From Sphingobacterium sp. (lineage in GTDB: Bacteria; Bacteroidota; Bacteroidia; Sphingobacteriales; Sphingobacteriaceae): 64,000 nt of DNA. Position 1 is the stretch's first letter. Every line of letters starts with the position of its first letter. The translations under genes and the position numbers were made by a program. The notes under the pieces are model-generated. The model was given only the letters and a program-made list of their open reading frames with translations. It did no database searches and was not told where the DNA came from. The DNA is taken from positions 1 to 64,000 of the forward strand of contig JAQZAZ010000003.1 of the NCBI GenBank assembly GCA_029239355.1, given 5' to 3'. Positions 62,915 through 64,000 of the stretch are shown here, piece by piece.

Positions 62915-64000
62915 TTATGGAAGAACATACAGGGTTTTACCTTCAATTCGAAAATGGACTGCCCCCGTTTTTTCCAGTAGATTTAAGACTTGCTTGACAT
63001 CATCAAAACGGGAAATCCCGCCACCAAACTTCTCTGACGTTTTTTTGCCTTGATAGATGACATCGACTTTATACCAACGTGCTATCTTACGCATAACACT
63101 TTCAATATCATCGTCGTCAAACATAAATTCATGATTGGTCCAGGCGACGATGGGTGCAGTATCCACTTGTTGCAATTTTAGCATCCCATTGGCTGTGAGG
63201 CTGGACTGTTGTCCGGGAAGCAATCGTAGTTTTTGATTATTAGAGGAAGAAACTTGGACACTGCCTTCCAACAAAGTGGTTCGCAGCTCCGGCTCATCAG
63301 CATAGCTATTTACATTAAAGTGGGTGCCCAACACTTCGACCTTTTGCCCAGCACTCTGTACCACAAAGGGATGTTGAGGATCCTTTGCCACTTCAAAATA
63401 AGCCTCCCCCGTCAATTCCACTTCTCTTTTCCCCTGAAGGGCAAAACGCATTGGATATTTAAGGGCTGAAGCAGCATTGAGCCACACTTGCGTACCATCG
63501 GGCAACTTAATGCGATAAGTCTCGCCTTGTGTTGTTGATAATGTATGATGGCCTGTATCATTACCAATATTTTTCCCAACCTCGTAGATTAGCTGCCCAT
63601 CATTACTTTTAGATATTTTGATACCCATTTCATTCAAAACCTGTCCATCTACAATTTCCTGCAGATGAATCTGTTTGCCATTGGCTAGTGTTAAGGTTGC
63701 AGATTGCTTTCCGGGTGATATGGGCTCTGGTGTAATTTGCTGGGATACCGTATTGCTTGCGCCATAAAAAATCCACCAACCGACAAATAATACCCCAATG
63801 ACCATTGCTGCAGCTGCACTGATACGTTTCCAGGACCACAATGACCGCGTTTTCGGTTTATTTATCTGAAGATGTAATTGCTCCCATGTGTTATCCAATA
63901 CTGTTAATAATTCAGGATCCCGAAGCAAGTCCTGATCGATAGGATCATCTAAAACTTCTTGTATCAGTTCAAGTAGCAATACCGGATCTTCACCAGATTT
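62915..64000 (-). CDS. FecR-type anti-sigma factor, start beyond the window
   Basis: The frame is open to the window edge (361 residues visible), so the true start lies to the right and the N-terminal tail is incomplete. Visible parts: a cytoplasmic section, a membrane helix (ISAAAAMVIGVLFVGWWIFY), the FecR domain (LPDGTQVWLNAASALKYPMRF, VEVLGTHFNVNSYADE) and a C-terminal DUF4974 domain. A sigma factor gene is expected beyond the edge. It should transmit the signal from the STN domain of the next gene's product. Confidence 0.92.
   Translation of the reverse strand, partial: KSGEDPVLLLELIQEVLDDPIDQDLLRDPELLTVLDNTWEQLHLQINKPKTRSLWSWKRISAAAAMVIGVLFVGWWIFYGASNTVSQQITPEPISPGKQSATLTLANGKQIHLQEIVDGQVLNEMGIKISKSNDGQLIYEVGKNIGNDTGHHTLSTTQGETYRIKLPDGTQVWLNAASALKYPMRFALQGKREVELTGEAYFEVAKDPQHPFVVQSAGQKVEVLGTHFNVNSYADEPELRTTLLEGSVQVSSSNNQKLRLLPGQQSSLTANGMLKLQQVDTAPIVAWTNHEFMFDDDDIESVMRKIARWYKVDVIYQGKKTSEKFGGGISRFDDVKQVLNLLEKTGAVHFRIEGKTLYVLP

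Overview
The window looks like chromosomal DNA of a Bacteroidota member, most probably a Sphingobacteriaceae relative (Sphingobacterium/Pedobacter type). This is inferred from four SusC/SusD pairs, FecI-type sigma/FecR pairs, a hybrid two-component regulator fused to an AraC domain, GLPGLI and DUF5777 proteins, many C-K-K type lipoprotein signals and TAnnTTTG-type promoter boxes. No rRNA, tRNA, CRISPR array or intact insertion sequence was seen. Family names come from recognising motifs by eye; no database search was possible.

Layout. (1) 1-1.3 kb: a small secreted NTF2-like gene inside a partly decayed tandem duplication. (2) 1.4-9.8 kb, plus strand: PUL1, with ECF sigma factor, FecR anti-sigma, SusC with an STN signalling domain, SusD and a GH29 alpha-L-fucosidase. 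(3) 10.3-14.2 kb, plus strand: a small cysteine-containing secreted protein, a GLPGLI protein and a TonB-receptor-like outer-membrane barrel, followed by another relic of the NTF2-like gene. (4) 14.6-35.4 kb, minus strand: PUL2, made of two transcription blocks around a hybrid two-component sensor (HTCS). The upstream block is DUF4832, GH2, GH2 and an orphan GH35 C-terminal protein. Then come the HTCS and a beta-helix enzyme, then SusC, SusD, SusE and a second DUF4832 protein. (5) 36-40.7 kb: single genes (lipoproteins, a PepSY-like protein, a GhrA-like 2-hydroxyacid dehydrogenase, a DUF3267 putative metallopeptidase). (6) 41-45.9 kb: an ECF sigma factor with an anti-sigma-like/beta-barrel protein, divergent from a four-gene operon (Lipoprotein_15 repeat protein, c-type cytochrome, YceI, DUF5777). 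(7) 46-47 kb: an AraC regulator. (8) 47.2-53.6 kb, minus strand: PUL3, SusC, SusD, a fasciclin-like lipoprotein and a DUF5007-like lipoprotein, with no enzyme. (9) 54-64 kb, minus strand: PUL4, FecR (cut by the window edge), STN-SusC, SusD, SusE and two GH76 alpha-mannanases, which points to alpha-mannan use.

The regulatory logic is consistent. The two SusC proteins that carry an STN domain (PUL1, PUL4) lie next to FecR genes, while the PUL2 SusC lacks STN and is paired with an HTCS. The best new signal is a 31-bp element, two GTACAAA-like half-sites 21 bp apart, found upstream of both PUL2 operons. At both places it lies 28-29 nt upstream of a TAnnTTTG box, so it is a strong candidate for the HTCS operator. 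Other points of note are the GH35 C-terminal protein without a catalytic barrel, the paired DUF4832 proteins with two conserved glutamates, the relics of the NTF2-like gene on both sides of the 1.4-14.2 kb block, and the small-protein/GLPGLI/barrel module.
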